DNA of 64,000 nucleotides from positions 1-64,000 of the forward strand of contig CABUAW010000002.1 in the NCBI GenBank assembly GCA_902489645.1, given 5' to 3'. This document shows, piece after piece, positions 9,222 through 17,384 of the stretch (position 1 is the first letter of the stretch; each line of letters starts with the position of its first letter). The notes beneath the pieces were generated by a model. That model had not been told where the DNA came from, did not search any database, and saw nothing but the letters and a program-made list of their open reading frames with translations. The position numbers were made by a program, and so were the translations under genes. The stretch is from an uncultured Lachnospiraceae bacterium (GTDB taxonomy: Bacteria > Bacillota > Clostridia > Lachnospirales > Lachnospiraceae).

Positions 9222-9247
9222 TGTCTTTTTTAATTTCCTATTATAAT
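9221..9247 (+). promoter_or_regulatory. possible promoter of the methyltransferase gene
   Basis: -35-like TTGTCT (9221-9226) and perfect -10 TATAAT (9242-9247) with a short 15-base spacer, which would suit an activator-dependent promoter. The palindrome at 9204-9221 touches the -35. Confidence 0.4.
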
Positions 9248-9270
9248 AATAAAAAAGGAGGATATCAATA

Positions 9271-9915
9271 ATGAATTCAAAAGAATATTGGAACAGTGTT
9301 TCTGAAACCAAACAATTTACAACCCCATTTCAGTTTGAAGCGTTTGAAAAATACGTCCGTCCATCCGCCCTGATTCTGGACATCGGATGCGGCTATGGCA
9401 GAACGCTGCACGAGCTGTCTCTGCGCGGGTATCACAACCTGATTGGTATTGATTTTTCAGAAGGCATGATTTCCCGGGGTCATTCTTTATTTCCGGAACT
9501 GAATCTGCAGGTTAAAACCGGTCCCTCTGTCAATATGGAAAATGAAAGTGTGGACGCCGTCATCCTTTTTGCCGTCTTAACCTGTATTATCTCTGATGAG
9601 GAACAGCGCGAACTCATTCAGGAGATTCAACGCATTTTAAAGCCCGGCGGAATTTTATATATCAATGATTTTCTTCTGAATGATGATGAACGCAACCGAA
9701 ACCGTTATGCGGCCGCCTCCGGCAAATACCCGGTTTACGGCACATTTGAGCTTCCTGAAGGCGCAGTTCTCCGTCATCATTCCGAAACATGGATAAAAAG
9801 CCTTTTATCCGACTTTCATACACAGGAATACGAACATTTAATTTTTACGACAATGAATGGGCATCAATCTAATGGATTTTATTTTATCGGAAGTCTTTTA
9901 AAGAAACCGCTCTAA
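9271..9915 (+). CDS. class I SAM-dependent methyltransferase
   Basis: A 214-residue Rossmann-fold methyltransferase. The SAM-binding motif I is LILDIGCGYGRTLHEL, motif II is LIGIDFSEGMI, and a DAVILFAVLTCI segment followed by RILKPGGILYINDF gives the later strands. The substrate cannot be told from the sequence; the fold is shared by small-molecule, tRNA and tellurite-resistance enzymes. GGAGG lies ten bases before the ATG. The gene is divergent from a Crp/Fnr-type regulator, which suggests it is that regulator's target. Its 3' end overlaps the convergent HAD gene by 18 bases. Confidence 0.8.
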   Translation: MNSKEYWNSVSETKQFTTPFQFEAFEKYVRPSALILDIGCGYGRTLHELSLRGYHNLIGIDFSEGMISRGHSLFPELNLQVKTGPSVNMENESVDAVILFAVLTCIISDEEQRELIQEIQRILKPGGILYINDFLLNDDERNRNRYAAASGKYPVYGTFELPEGAVLRHHSETWIKSLLSDFHTQEYEHLIFTTMNGHQSNGFYFIGSLLKKPL

Positions 9916-10719
9916 CACCTGGGCCACACCGTCCGCACCGCATGGCGGTGCAACGACATCGGCGGCCTGTTTAAGAATCGGAACGGCGTTGCCCATGGCA
10001 ACGCCGAAGCCGGCGTACTGAATCATTTCCAAATCATTTTCTCCGTCTCCGAAGGCAGCAATCTGTTCCCGTGAAACGTCCAGTTCCCCGGCCAGCCACT
10101 CCAAAGCGCTGCGCTTGCAGACGCTGCCGTGACTGATTTCTATATAACGCGGAACGGATGAGGTGACATAAAGTCCCTCAAGGCTTTCGAGCCTCCGCCG
10201 CATCTCTGCCTTTAATTCCATATCATGAACAATAAAATTAATACCTTCTATCTCATCCCTGTGTGTTCTCACAAAATCCGGCATATCCGGCACGGGGTGA
10301 CGTGTTGTCCGAACATACTCTGCGGACATTGCTCCGGCGCCAAATTGCTCCGGATGGTCAAAATATATTTTCGATGTATAAGGAACTCCGCATATAAAAG
10401 CCTCCATCGGACAGGTATAATCTCTGTAAAAATCCAGAAGTCTCTCAATTTGCTCCGACGTCATATCCCGTTTAAAAATGCGCCGTCTGTCTGAAAGCCG
10501 GAATATACTGCTGCCGTTTGATGTGATGACATATTCCATTCCCGAAATTCGAATAAGCTCTTCCGGCACGGCCTGGAAAGCCCGTCCGCTGGCCACCACC
10601 AGATGAATTCCCCGGGCGGCTGCGGCCGTCAGCGCATCCTTTGTCCGTTTCGTTAATATTTTATTTTTTCCTATCAAAGTGCCATCCACATCCATGGCCG
10701 CCAATTTTATATGTCTCAT
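9898..10719 (-). CDS. Cof-type HAD-superfamily phosphatase
   Basis: A 273-residue HAD hydrolase of the Cof (IIB cap) subfamily, acting on small phosphorylated metabolites in the cytoplasm. Motif I is AAMDVDGTLIGKN, motif II lies in LVVASGR, and the C-terminal motif IV is AFGDGENDLEMIQYAGFGVAMGNA. The cap domain lies between about residues 85 and 185. ATG at 10719 is preceded by GAGGGAAACG; a TTG four codons upstream (10731) is less likely. It has its own promoter and a leader of about 145 bases with a 9-bp hairpin. Substrate unknown; many homologues act on sugar phosphates or pyridoxal phosphate. Confidence 0.85.
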   Translation of the reverse strand: MRHIKLAAMDVDGTLIGKNKILTKRTKDALTAAAARGIHLVVASGRAFQAVPEELIRISGMEYVITSNGSSIFRLSDRRRIFKRDMTSEQIERLLDFYRDYTCPMEAFICGVPYTSKIYFDHPEQFGAGAMSAEYVRTTRHPVPDMPDFVRTHRDEIEGINFIVHDMELKAEMRRRLESLEGLYVTSSVPRYIEISHGSVCKRSALEWLAGELDVSREQIAAFGDGENDLEMIQYAGFGVAMGNAVPILKQAADVVAPPCGADGVAQVLERFL

Positions 10720-10774
10720 CGTTTCCCTCAAAGCAATATTTTCAGATACAGCCCCTTTATCTACGGAATAAGCA

Positions 10775-10804
10775 AGAAGCCGTCATCATAAGACAACGGC
10801 TTCT
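10775..10804 (-). promoter_or_regulatory. hairpin in the leader of the HAD gene
   Basis: Perfect 9-bp arms AGAAGCCGT and ACGGCTTCT separated by 12 bases, between the HAD promoter (10872-10900) and its start codon. It lacks a T-run on either strand, so a simple terminator is unlikely; it could be an RNA element or an attenuated terminator for nfnB. Confidence 0.4.
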
Positions 10805-10871
10805 AAGGGTTATATTATTATGGGATTCAAAGGGCTAATTCATTGTTATGTTAATTTCTTAACAAAAGCAC

Positions 10872-10900
10872 ATTATATACCTTTTGTCAATAATTTGCAA
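10872..10900 (-). promoter_or_regulatory. promoter of the HAD phosphatase gene
   Basis: Minus strand: -35 TTGCAA (10895-10900), 17-base spacer, perfect -10 TATAAT (10872-10877). It lies just after the nfnB stop codon. Confidence 0.6.
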
Positions 10901-10908
10901 TAGTTTTT

Positions 10909-12303
10909 TTAATGTTTTTTGTTTTTTTGTAAATACTCATGGATTCCTGCCGCGGCCGCCTTTCCTGCGCCCATAGCCAAAATAACTGTCGCAGCGCCGG
11001 TCACCGCATCGCCGCCCGCAAAAACACCCGGACGACTTGTGGAGCCATCGCTTTCCTCGGCAACGATACATTTTCTTCGGTCCGTATCCAATCCCTTTGT
11101 TGTTGCGGAAATCAATGGATTCGGCGAGGTTCCAAGGGCCATAATCACCGTATCCGCCTCTATATCATACTCAGAACCGGGAACTTCCACCGGACTTCTT
11201 CTTCCGGATTCGTCCGGCTCTCCAAGTTCCATACGAATACAGCGCATCCCGCGAACCCAGCCGCCGTCGTCAACCAATATTTCTACCGGATTATTCAGCA
11301 GGTGGAACTGGATACCCTCTTCTTTCGCATGATGAACTTCTTCGGCTCTGGCCGGAAGTTCTTTTTCGCTCCGGCGATAAACGATATGCGTCTCCGCACC
11401 CAGTCGGAGAGCCGTACGGGCCGCATCCATCGCCACATTGCCGCCGCCGACAACGACAACCTTTTTACCCTCATGGATTGGTGTATCATAATGCATAAAA
11501 GCCTTCATCAGATTATTTCGGGTTAAGTATTCATTTGCCGAAAATACGCCGTTGGCCTGTTCTCCCGGAATCCCCATAAACTTCGGAAGTCCGGCGCCGG
11601 AACCGATGAATACCGCGTCAAAGCCTTCTTCTTCCATCAATTCATCAATCGTCACCGATTTGCCGACAACCACGTCTGTTTCTATCTCAACGCCAAGTTT
11701 TTTAACGTTCTCCACTTCATGGGCCACAACTCTGTCCTTTGGCAGACGGAATTCCGGAATACCATAGACAAGAACGCCGCCGGCCTGGTGAAGCGCCTCA
11801 AAGATTTTCACCTGATACCCCATCTTTGCCAAATCGCCGGCGCAGGTCAGACCGGCCGGTCCGGAACCGATAACAGCCACCCGTTCCGGCCGCTGTTCCT
11901 TTGTCTTTGACGGTTCCACGCCATTTTCACCGGCCCAGTCCGCTACAAAACGTTCAAGCTTTCCGATAGCCACCGCATCGCCCTTTTTGCCGAGAATACA
12001 TTTGCCCTCGCACTGGGTTTCCTGTGGACAAACACGTCCGCAGACCGCCGGCAGTGAAGAAGATTCATTAATAATATCATAAGCCTTCTTAAAATTTCTG
12101 TTTTTCACTTCCTGAATAAATTCAGGTATGTTAATCGATACCGGACATCCCTGAACACAGAGCGGTTTTGCACAATGCAGGCAGCGCCCGGCTTCCGCTA
12201 CCGCCTCTTCTTCCGAATATCCAAGACATACTTCCTCAAAATTTTTTGCTCTTACCAACGGTTCCTGTTCTCTCACCGGAACCCGTGTCATATTTACTGC
12301 CAT
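10909..12303 (-). CDS. nfnB: NfnB-type NADPH-binding flavoprotein (glutamate synthase small-subunit-like)
   Basis: A 464-residue protein of the GltD/NfnB family. Residues 35-110 hold two Cys clusters (CLHCAKPLCVQGCP and CGRVCPQETQCEGKC) for [4Fe-4S] centres. Two Rossmann dinucleotide sites follow: VAVIGSGPAGLTCAGDL for FAD and VVVVGGGNVAMDAARTA for NADPH. Such proteins are often named GltA, but directly upstream and overlapping as TAATG is the matching small subunit nfnA, and no glutamate synthase large subunit is present. The pair therefore most likely forms the electron-bifurcating NADH-dependent ferredoxin:NADP oxidoreductase known from Clostridium kluyveri. That assignment is inferred from context. 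Confidence 0.88.
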   Translation of the reverse strand: MAVNMTRVPVREQEPLVRAKNFEEVCLGYSEEEAVAEAGRCLHCAKPLCVQGCPVSINIPEFIQEVKNRNFKKAYDIINESSSLPAVCGRVCPQETQCEGKCILGKKGDAVAIGKLERFVADWAGENGVEPSKTKEQRPERVAVIGSGPAGLTCAGDLAKMGYQVKIFEALHQAGGVLVYGIPEFRLPKDRVVAHEVENVKKLGVEIETDVVVGKSVTIDELMEEEGFDAVFIGSGAGLPKFMGIPGEQANGVFSANEYLTRNNLMKAFMHYDTPIHEGKKVVVVGGGNVAMDAARTALRLGAETHIVYRRSEKELPARAEEVHHAKEEGIQFHLLNNPVEILVDDGGWVRGMRCIRMELGEPDESGRRSPVEVPGSEYDIEADTVIMALGTSPNPLISATTKGLDTDRRKCIVAEESDGSTSRPGVFAGGDAVTGAATVILAMGAGKAAAAGIHEYLQKNKKH

Positions 12304-13193
12304 TATGCTTCACCTCCACACTGTCCGCAGCCGCCGTGATGTGTATCGCCCTCGGTTTCTCTCAGGAGCGCCCGGCCTTCTTCTGTCTTATACATCTGCT
12401 GACGCTGCATCGCCTGGTCGAAATCCACCAGATGCCCGTCAAATTCCGGCCCGTCCACACAGGCAAATTTTACCTTGCCGCCAACAGTGACACGGCAGGC
12501 CCCGCACATTCCGGTACCGTCTACCATAATCGGATTCAAACTTACCGTTGTCGGAATATCCAGGCTCTTCGTCATCAGGCTGGCAAACTTCATCATAATC
12601 ATTGGACCAATAACAACACAGTGGTCATACTGTTTATGCTGATTTTTTACCAAATCTTCAAGGACCTGGGTGACCAGCCCCTTAAAGCCATAGGAACCGT
12701 CGTCCGTAGCCACATAAAGATAATCGGAGACTGCGGCCATCTCTTTTGTGAGAATCAATAAATCCTTTGTTTTTGCTCCAATAATTACATCCACCTTAAT
12801 CCCATGCTCGTGGAGCCATTTCACCTGCGGATATACCGGAGCGGTACCAACGCCACCGGCAATAAACAGCATTTTTTTTGACTGGAGTGTTTCTATATCT
12901 TCATGGACAAATTCGGACGGATTACCAAGCGGTCCGGTCACATCCAAAAACGCATCGCCCTCTTTCAGATTCGCCATGCGTATTGTGGAACTTCCCACAG
13001 ACTGGAAAACAATGCTGATTGTCCCTTCCTCCCGATTATAATCGCAAATAGTCAGAGGAATCCGCTCGCCTCTTTCATCCATTCGCACAATAACGAATTC
13101 CCCCGGTTGACAGGCTTTTGCAACTCTTGGCGCTTCCACTTCCATGTAAAAGATTTTTTCTGCCAATTTTTTGACTTTCCGTATTTTAAACAT
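12303..13193 (-). CDS. nfnA: NfnA-type FAD/[2Fe-2S] subunit of ferredoxin:NADP oxidoreductase
   Basis: A 296-residue ferredoxin-NADP-reductase-fold protein related to the PyrK subunit of dihydroorotate dehydrogenase. The FAD domain has ERIPLTICDYN, then the NAD-binding domain begins MLFIAGGVGTAPVYPQV. The C-terminus has the iron-sulphur region DGTGMCGACRVTVGG...FACVDGPEFDG; the Asp together with three Cys fits the unusual Asp-ligated [2Fe-2S] cluster known for Nfn small subunits. In the Nfn complex this subunit binds NADH. It has a strong promoter and is co-translated with nfnB (TAATG overlap). An alternative role as a sulphide dehydrogenase-like reductase is less likely given the neighbour. 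Confidence 0.88.
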   Translation of the reverse strand: MFKIRKVKKLAEKIFYMEVEAPRVAKACQPGEFVIVRMDERGERIPLTICDYNREEGTISIVFQSVGSSTIRMANLKEGDAFLDVTGPLGNPSEFVHEDIETLQSKKMLFIAGGVGTAPVYPQVKWLHEHGIKVDVIIGAKTKDLLILTKEMAAVSDYLYVATDDGSYGFKGLVTQVLEDLVKNQHKQYDHCVVIGPMIMMKFASLMTKSLDIPTTVSLNPIMVDGTGMCGACRVTVGGKVKFACVDGPEFDGHLVDFDQAMQRQQMYKTEEGRALLRETEGDTHHGGCGQCGGEA

Positions 13194-13254
13194 AATTCCC
13201 CTCCTGGAAAACCTTTAATTCTTTACTTGCTTGAAGTGTCGATTTTGTGTGTAG

Positions 13255-13283
13255 ATTATACTCCGATTTAGTCAGAAATGCAA
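13255..13283 (-). promoter_or_regulatory. promoter of nfnAB
   Basis: Minus strand: -35 TTGCAT (13278-13283), 17-base spacer, perfect -10 TATAAT (13255-13260), about 60 bases before the nfnA ATG, which has GGAGGGG upstream. Confidence 0.7.
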
Positions 13284-13309
13284 GGTAAGTTTACGACTTA
13301 ACAATGTCT

Positions 13310-14698
13310 TTAAAACTCCGCCGCATATTTCTCCCTGAGCGCCTTGACGACTTCTTCTTCATGCATGCCTCTGGAACCCTTCACAAGAATGGCATCGCCG
13401 TCGGATATATTTTCCAAAAGCCAGCGAATGGCCTCTTCATTCGTGTCAAAACTGCACACGGCAATTCCCGCTCCCGAATCAATAATGGCCTTCGCCAGAG
13501 CTTTCATTTCCTGGCCGACAGTGACGACCATATGAAGCTGCTGTTTTGCCAGGGCAAGCCCTGTCTCATAATGACACTGCCAGGATATATCGCCCAATTC
13601 AAGAATATCGCCAAGCACTGCTATTTTCCGTCCCGGATTATCCAACTGCATCAACACGTCCACACCGGATTTCACCGAAGCCGGACTGGCATTGTAAGTG
13701 TCGTCAATCACTTTGATACCATTGGCAAGATGGTTAATCTGCTGCCGCATCGGGATGCCCGCATAATCTTTTAATCCCTCTTTGGATACCTCCGGTTCAA
13801 TCCCAAAATATTTCGCCACGGCGACGGCCACCAGGGCATTCTGCACATTGTGCAGGCCAAGCTGCCGGATAACCACATGCTCCCGTCCTTCCGGATATAC
13901 CAGTGTAAAACAATTTTTTCCATCCTCAATGTGCATATTTTCCGCCCGATAGTCACAGCCTTCCGACGTTCCAAAAAGTGTGACCGGACATCGCATCGTT
14001 TCTGCGGCCCGACGCAGGAGGGCGTCGTCGCCATTGAGAAAAATCCGCTGCTTTTCTGAGAAATTCATGGCAATTTTTAATTTTTCTTTCATCGTGTTTT
14101 CTTTTTTACCAAACTGGGCAATATGTGCTTCGCCAATATTTGTCACCACGGCCACATCCGGTTCCACAAAGCGAACCAGATTTTCCATTTCCCCGAATTC
14201 GCTGATTCCCATTTCTACAACCGCCATTTCCTGCCCCTTTTCCATGCGGAACAGCGTCAGCGGCACGCCAATCTGACTATTCTGATTTCCCGCCGTTTTC
14301 ATAATATGAAAACGGGTTTCCAACGCCGCGCTAATCATTTCCTTTGTGGAGGTTTTGCCGACACTTCCCGTGATTCCGACAATCGGCATCCGAAACTTCC
14401 GCCGATAGTAAGCCGCTAAATCTCCAAGCGCTTTTACCGTATCCTTCACCAGGATATGTACTTTATCTGAAACCGTCACATCACCGTGGGACATAAAAAC
14501 TCCCGCCGCACCGTGGTCCAGTACCTGGGCAATAAATTTGTGGGCGTCTACCTTTTCGCCGATAATCGGCACAAAGAGACTGCCCGCCTCAGCTTCCCGA
14601 CTGTCAATACATATATGTTCAATCACCGTCTCCGGATTCCCGGCCAGCAATGTACCGTCTACTGCTTTCACAATTTCGCCTGCAGTCATCGCTTCCAC
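13310..14698 (-). CDS. murF: UDP-N-acetylmuramoyl-tripeptide--D-alanyl-D-alanine ligase MurF
   Basis: MurF adds the D-Ala-D-Ala dipeptide to UDP-MurNAc-tripeptide with ATP, completing the cytoplasmic cell-wall precursor. The N-terminal substrate domain is followed by the Mur-ligase P-loop IVGITGSVGKTSTKEMI, the AVVEMGISEFGEM segment, VVTNIGEAHIAQFG and, in the C-terminal domain, VIDDTYNASPASV and VLGDILELG. The start is uncertain: AGAAGGG lies directly before an ATG at 14707 but nine bases before the GTG at 14698, so GTG is chosen (462 aa). Three residues more would be added with ATG. The substrate D-Ala-D-Ala comes from Ddl, encoded at 59324-60388. Confidence 0.95.
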   Translation of the reverse strand: MEAMTAGEIVKAVDGTLLAGNPETVIEHICIDSREAEAGSLFVPIIGEKVDAHKFIAQVLDHGAAGVFMSHGDVTVSDKVHILVKDTVKALGDLAAYYRRKFRMPIVGITGSVGKTSTKEMISAALETRFHIMKTAGNQNSQIGVPLTLFRMEKGQEMAVVEMGISEFGEMENLVRFVEPDVAVVTNIGEAHIAQFGKKENTMKEKLKIAMNFSEKQRIFLNGDDALLRRAAETMRCPVTLFGTSEGCDYRAENMHIEDGKNCFTLVYPEGREHVVIRQLGLHNVQNALVAVAVAKYFGIEPEVSKEGLKDYAGIPMRQQINHLANGIKVIDDTYNASPASVKSGVDVLMQLDNPGRKIAVLGDILELGDISWQCHYETGLALAKQQLHMVVTVGQEMKALAKAIIDSGAGIAVCSFDTNEEAIRWLLENISDGDAILVKGSRGMHEEEVVKALREKYAAEF

Positions 14699-14740
14699 AT
14701 CAATCATCCCTTCTATATTTAATGTAAGCCTTCCGCGTAG

Positions 14741-14769
14741 ATTATAGCAGGAAATCACGCCTATGTCGA
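14741..14769 (-). promoter_or_regulatory. promoter of murF
   Basis: Minus strand: -35 TCGACA (14764-14769), 17-base spacer, -10 TATAAT (14741-14746). It lies back to back with the transporter promoter at 14781-14809. Confidence 0.6.
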
Positions 14770-14780
14770 TAATTATTTCC

Positions 14781-14809
14781 TTGACCCCAAACTATACATT
14801 TGTTATCCT
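14781..14809 (+). promoter_or_regulatory. promoter of the sodium-dependent transporter gene, with palindrome on the -10
   Basis: -35 TTGACC (14781-14786), 17-base spacer, -10 TATCCT (14804-14809). The perfect palindrome ATCCTTATAAGGAT at 14805-14818 covers the -10 and would suit a repressor. Confidence 0.5.
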
Positions 14810-14845
14810 TATAAGGATTGTGAACACATAAGAAGGGGGAAAATC

Positions 14846-16219
14846 ATGGAAAAAAGAGAGCATTTCTCATCCCGGCTCGGGTTTATTCTTATCTCGGCCG
14901 GCTGCGCCATAGGACTTGGAAATGTATGGCGCTTCCCATATATTACAGGTAAATACGGCGGCGCCGCCTTTGTATTGATTTACCTCGTATTTCTCGTCAT
15001 TCTCGGTCTGCCGATTATGGTCATGGAGTTTTCCGTCGGACGGGCCAGCCAGAAATCAGCCGCCCGCAGTTTTCATATTTTGGAACCGGCCGGAACCAAA
15101 TGGCACATCACCGGTTATCTGGCGATGGCCGGCAATTATTTACTCATGATGTTTTATACAACAGTAGGCGGCTGGATGCTCTATTATGTCTGCAAAATGA
15201 TACGCGGTGAATTTGTCAAAATCACGCCGGAGGAAGTCGGCGGCATTTTTAACCGGATGTTGGGGGACCCGGCCGCTATGACGCTCTGGATGCTGATTAC
15301 CGTCCTCCTTTGTTTTGGCATATGCAGTCTTGGGCTCCAAAACGGTGTGGAACGTATCACCAAGGTCATGATGAGTTTTCTTTTAGTTATTCTTGTTATT
15401 TTATGTATACGCAGCGTGACCCTGGATGGTGCCGCAGAAGGGATACGTTTTTACTTAATTCCTGATTTTGGAAAAATCATGGAAAACGGTATCGGCGAAG
15501 TCATTTTCGCCGCCATGGGCCAGGCGTTCTTTACATTGAGTCTCGGCATCGGCGCCATGGCTATTTTCGGAAGCTATATCCACAAAGAGCACCGACTTCT
15601 CGGCGAATCCATGAATATTTGTATCCTGGATACGTTCATTGCTCTGATGGCCGGACTTGTCATCTTCCCGGCCTGTTTTGCCTTCGGCGTGGACCCGGGC
15701 GAGGGTCCCGGCCTTGTATTTGTCACCCTGCCGAATATTTTCAATCAGATGACCGGCGGAAGGATTTTCGGAACACTGTTTTTTATCTTTATGTCCTTTG
15801 CCGCCATGTCCACTATCATTGCCGTATTTGAAAATATCCTGAGCTTTTCTATGGATTTGTGGGGTTGGAAGCGAAAAAAAGCCGTCTTAATTAACGGCCT
15901 TTTAATCATTATCCTGTCAATGCCCTGTGTCCTTGGCTTCAATATTCTCAGCGGCGTTACTCCGCTTGGCGCCGGCAGTACCATTCAGGATTTGGAGGAT
16001 TTTCTCGTGTCCAACAACCTGCTGCCCATCGGAAGTCTTTTATACCTGCTCTTTTGCACAAGCAAACGCGGCTGGGGCTGGAAAAACTTCATTGCCGAAG
16101 CAGATACCGGAAAAGGCGTTAAATTTCCACAGTGGGCCCGGTTTTATGTCAGCTATATTCTGCCGTTAATTATTCTCTTTATCCTTATTATGGGATACTG
16201 GCAGAAATTCTTTGCCTAG
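14846..16219 (+). CDS. sodium-dependent transporter, neurotransmitter:sodium symporter family
   Basis: A 457-residue integral membrane protein with about eleven hydrophobic segments. The first membrane helix carries the family signature SAGCAIGLGNVWRFPYI with the unwound glycine region that binds sodium and substrate. The next segments read GGAAFVLIYLVFLVILGLPIMVMEFSVGR. Bacterial relatives (LeuT, TnaT, YhdH/YocR type) import amino acids with sodium; the substrate here is unknown. GGGGG lies nine bases before the ATG. It is a single-gene unit between its own promoter and a bidirectional terminator. Confidence 0.9.
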   Translation: MEKREHFSSRLGFILISAGCAIGLGNVWRFPYITGKYGGAAFVLIYLVFLVILGLPIMVMEFSVGRASQKSAARSFHILEPAGTKWHITGYLAMAGNYLLMMFYTTVGGWMLYYVCKMIRGEFVKITPEEVGGIFNRMLGDPAAMTLWMLITVLLCFGICSLGLQNGVERITKVMMSFLLVILVILCIRSVTLDGAAEGIRFYLIPDFGKIMENGIGEVIFAAMGQAFFTLSLGIGAMAIFGSYIHKEHRLLGESMNICILDTFIALMAGLVIFPACFAFGVDPGEGPGLVFVTLPNIFNQMTGGRIFGTLFFIFMSFAAMSTIIAVFENILSFSMDLWGWKRKKAVLINGLLIIILSMPCVLGFNILSGVTPLGAGSTIQDLEDFLVSNNLLPIGSLLYLLFCTSKRGWGWKNFIAEADTGKGVKFPQWARFYVSYILPLIILFILIMGYWQKFFA

Positions 16220-16221
16220 TC

Positions 16222-16265
16222 AAAAAAATCGTTACAGACACGAAAGACTGTCCGTAACGATTTTT
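16222..16265. terminator. bidirectional terminator between convergent genes
   Basis: AAAAATCGTTAC pairs with GTAACGATTTTT, with an additional inner GACA/TGTC-like pairing. A/T runs on both sides allow it to stop both the transporter and the coiled-coil gene. Confidence 0.85.
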
Positions 16266-16271
16266 GCCGTC

Positions 16272-17213
16272 TTATGCAATTTTATCTATCCGTTCTTTCA
16301 CTTCCCGCATCTCTTTTTCAAGATTTGTTACCCGAAGTGCGATTAATTCTTCTTCATTCGTAATTTTTAATGCCTCGTGCAGCTTTCTATGTAAATCAAA
16401 ATGAGCCTCCGCAATAATTTTTATCCCATGGATAACCTCGTTCTCCAACGTTGTCTCAATCGACTTCACAGTCTCTTTCAATTCTCTGATTTCATTTCTC
16501 TGTTTCTGCACTTCTTCTTTTGTATCCTGGATGTCCTTTTTCATCTCCTGAATATCCGCCTTGACGTCTTTCATATCGTCCTGAAGCTCACTGACATCAG
16601 CCCTAGTTTCCCTCATCTCCTCCTGAAGTTCGCTGATGTCGGCTCTGACTTCCCTCATCTCCTCCTGAAGTTTGCTGATGTCGGCTTTGACCTCTTTCAT
16701 CTCCTCCTGAAGTTCCCGGATGTCCGCTTTCATCTCCTGGATATCCGCCTTGACTTCCTTCATCTCTTCCTGGAGTTCCCGGATATCCGCTTTCATTTCC
16801 TGAATATCCGCCTTGACTTCCTTCATCTCCTCCTGAAGTTCCCGGATGTCCGCCTTGACCTCTTTCATCTCTTCCTGGAGTTCCCGGATGTCTGCTTTCA
16901 TCTCCTGAATATCGGCTCTGACTTCCTTCATCTCCTCCTGAAGTTCCTTGATGTCGGCCTTGACCTCTTTCATCTCCTCCTGAAGTTCCCGGATGTCCGC
17001 TTTCATTTCCTGAATATCCGCCTTGACTTTTTTCATCTCTTCCTGAAGTTCCTTGATGCCGGCCCTGACTTCCTTCATCTCTTCCTGGAGTTCCCGGATA
17101 TCCGCTTTCATTTCCTGAATATCCGCCTTGACTTCCTTCATCTCCTCCTGGAGTTTTCGAATGTCCTTTTTCATCTCCTGAACATCCGACTGAACATCCA
17201 CTACAATCGTCAA
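16272..17213 (-). CDS. repetitive heptad coiled-coil protein
   Basis: A 313-residue highly charged protein. Residues about 15-235 are near-perfect 14- and 21-residue units built from ADIRELQEEMKEVK and ADIQEMK blocks, with eleven LQEEM copies and one LQDDM; hydrophobic residues recur with heptad spacing, so a long coiled coil is expected. The last about 55 residues (IHGIKIIAEAHFDLHRKL, then ALRVTNLEKEMREVK) are non-repetitive and resemble a tail I recall in short Lachnospiraceae coiled-coil proteins. No signal peptide is seen. The start is problematic: TTG at 17213 has no ribosome site, while AGGAGG lies eight bases before an in-frame ACG at 17243 where an ATG would be expected. Function unknown. 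Confidence 0.75.
   Translation of the reverse strand: MTIVVDVQSDVQEMKKDIRKLQEEMKEVKADIQEMKADIRELQEEMKEVRAGIKELQEEMKKVKADIQEMKADIRELQEEMKEVKADIKELQEEMKEVRADIQEMKADIRELQEEMKEVKADIRELQEEMKEVKADIQEMKADIRELQEEMKEVKADIQEMKADIRELQEEMKEVKADISKLQEEMREVRADISELQEEMRETRADVSELQDDMKDVKADIQEMKKDIQDTKEEVQKQRNEIRELKETVKSIETTLENEVIHGIKIIAEAHFDLHRKLHEALKITNEEELIALRVTNLEKEMREVKERIDKIA
16530..17180 (-). repeat. intragenic 42/63-bp tandem repeats
   Basis: Interleaved near-identical units of 42 and 63 bases encode the ADIRELQEEMKEVK and ADIQEMK blocks. Approximate bounds. High DNA identity between units implies recent duplication and scope for length change by recombination. Confidence 0.85.
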
Positions 17214-17279
17214 TATTTTCTGTAGAATTTCTCTATCCTGCGTTTTTCTTTCCTCCTCTCTGACTCATTGTTAATTATT

Positions 17280-17308
17280 ATTATACTTTAAGTGGATTTA
17301 CAATGCAA
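17280..17308 (-). promoter_or_regulatory. promoter of the coiled-coil gene
   Basis: Minus strand: -35 TTGCAT (17303-17308), 17-base spacer, -10 TATAAT (17280-17285), 24-35 bases before the AGGAGG site. Confidence 0.6.
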
Positions 17309-17349
17309 TTTAAATTTAAATAATCGTATGCCAGGATTCGACAGGAAAA

Positions 17350-17372
17350 CCCGGGGAATTAAATACCCCGGG
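17350..17372 (-). terminator. probable terminator of the M15 peptidase operon
   Basis: Perfect GC-rich 7-bp arms CCCGGGG and CCCCGGG with a 9-base loop, followed on the minus strand by TTTTCC. The T-run is short, so termination is likely but not certain. Confidence 0.6.
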
Positions 17373-17384
17373 CACTCCCATGTT

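Noticed and set aside
10909..12303. Reading as glutamate synthase small subunit
   Set aside because: No large subunit is nearby, while the NfnA-type subunit overlaps it directly; NfnB is the better call.
16530..17180. Regular repeats considered as a CRISPR array
   Set aside because: Units are contiguous, coding and of 42/63 bases with no unique spacers.
16401..17225. 274-codon hydrophobic, repetitive frame opposite the coiled-coil gene
   Set aside because: It is the antisense reading of the heptad repeats; Leu/Phe-rich units mirror Glu/Lys codons. No start signal.
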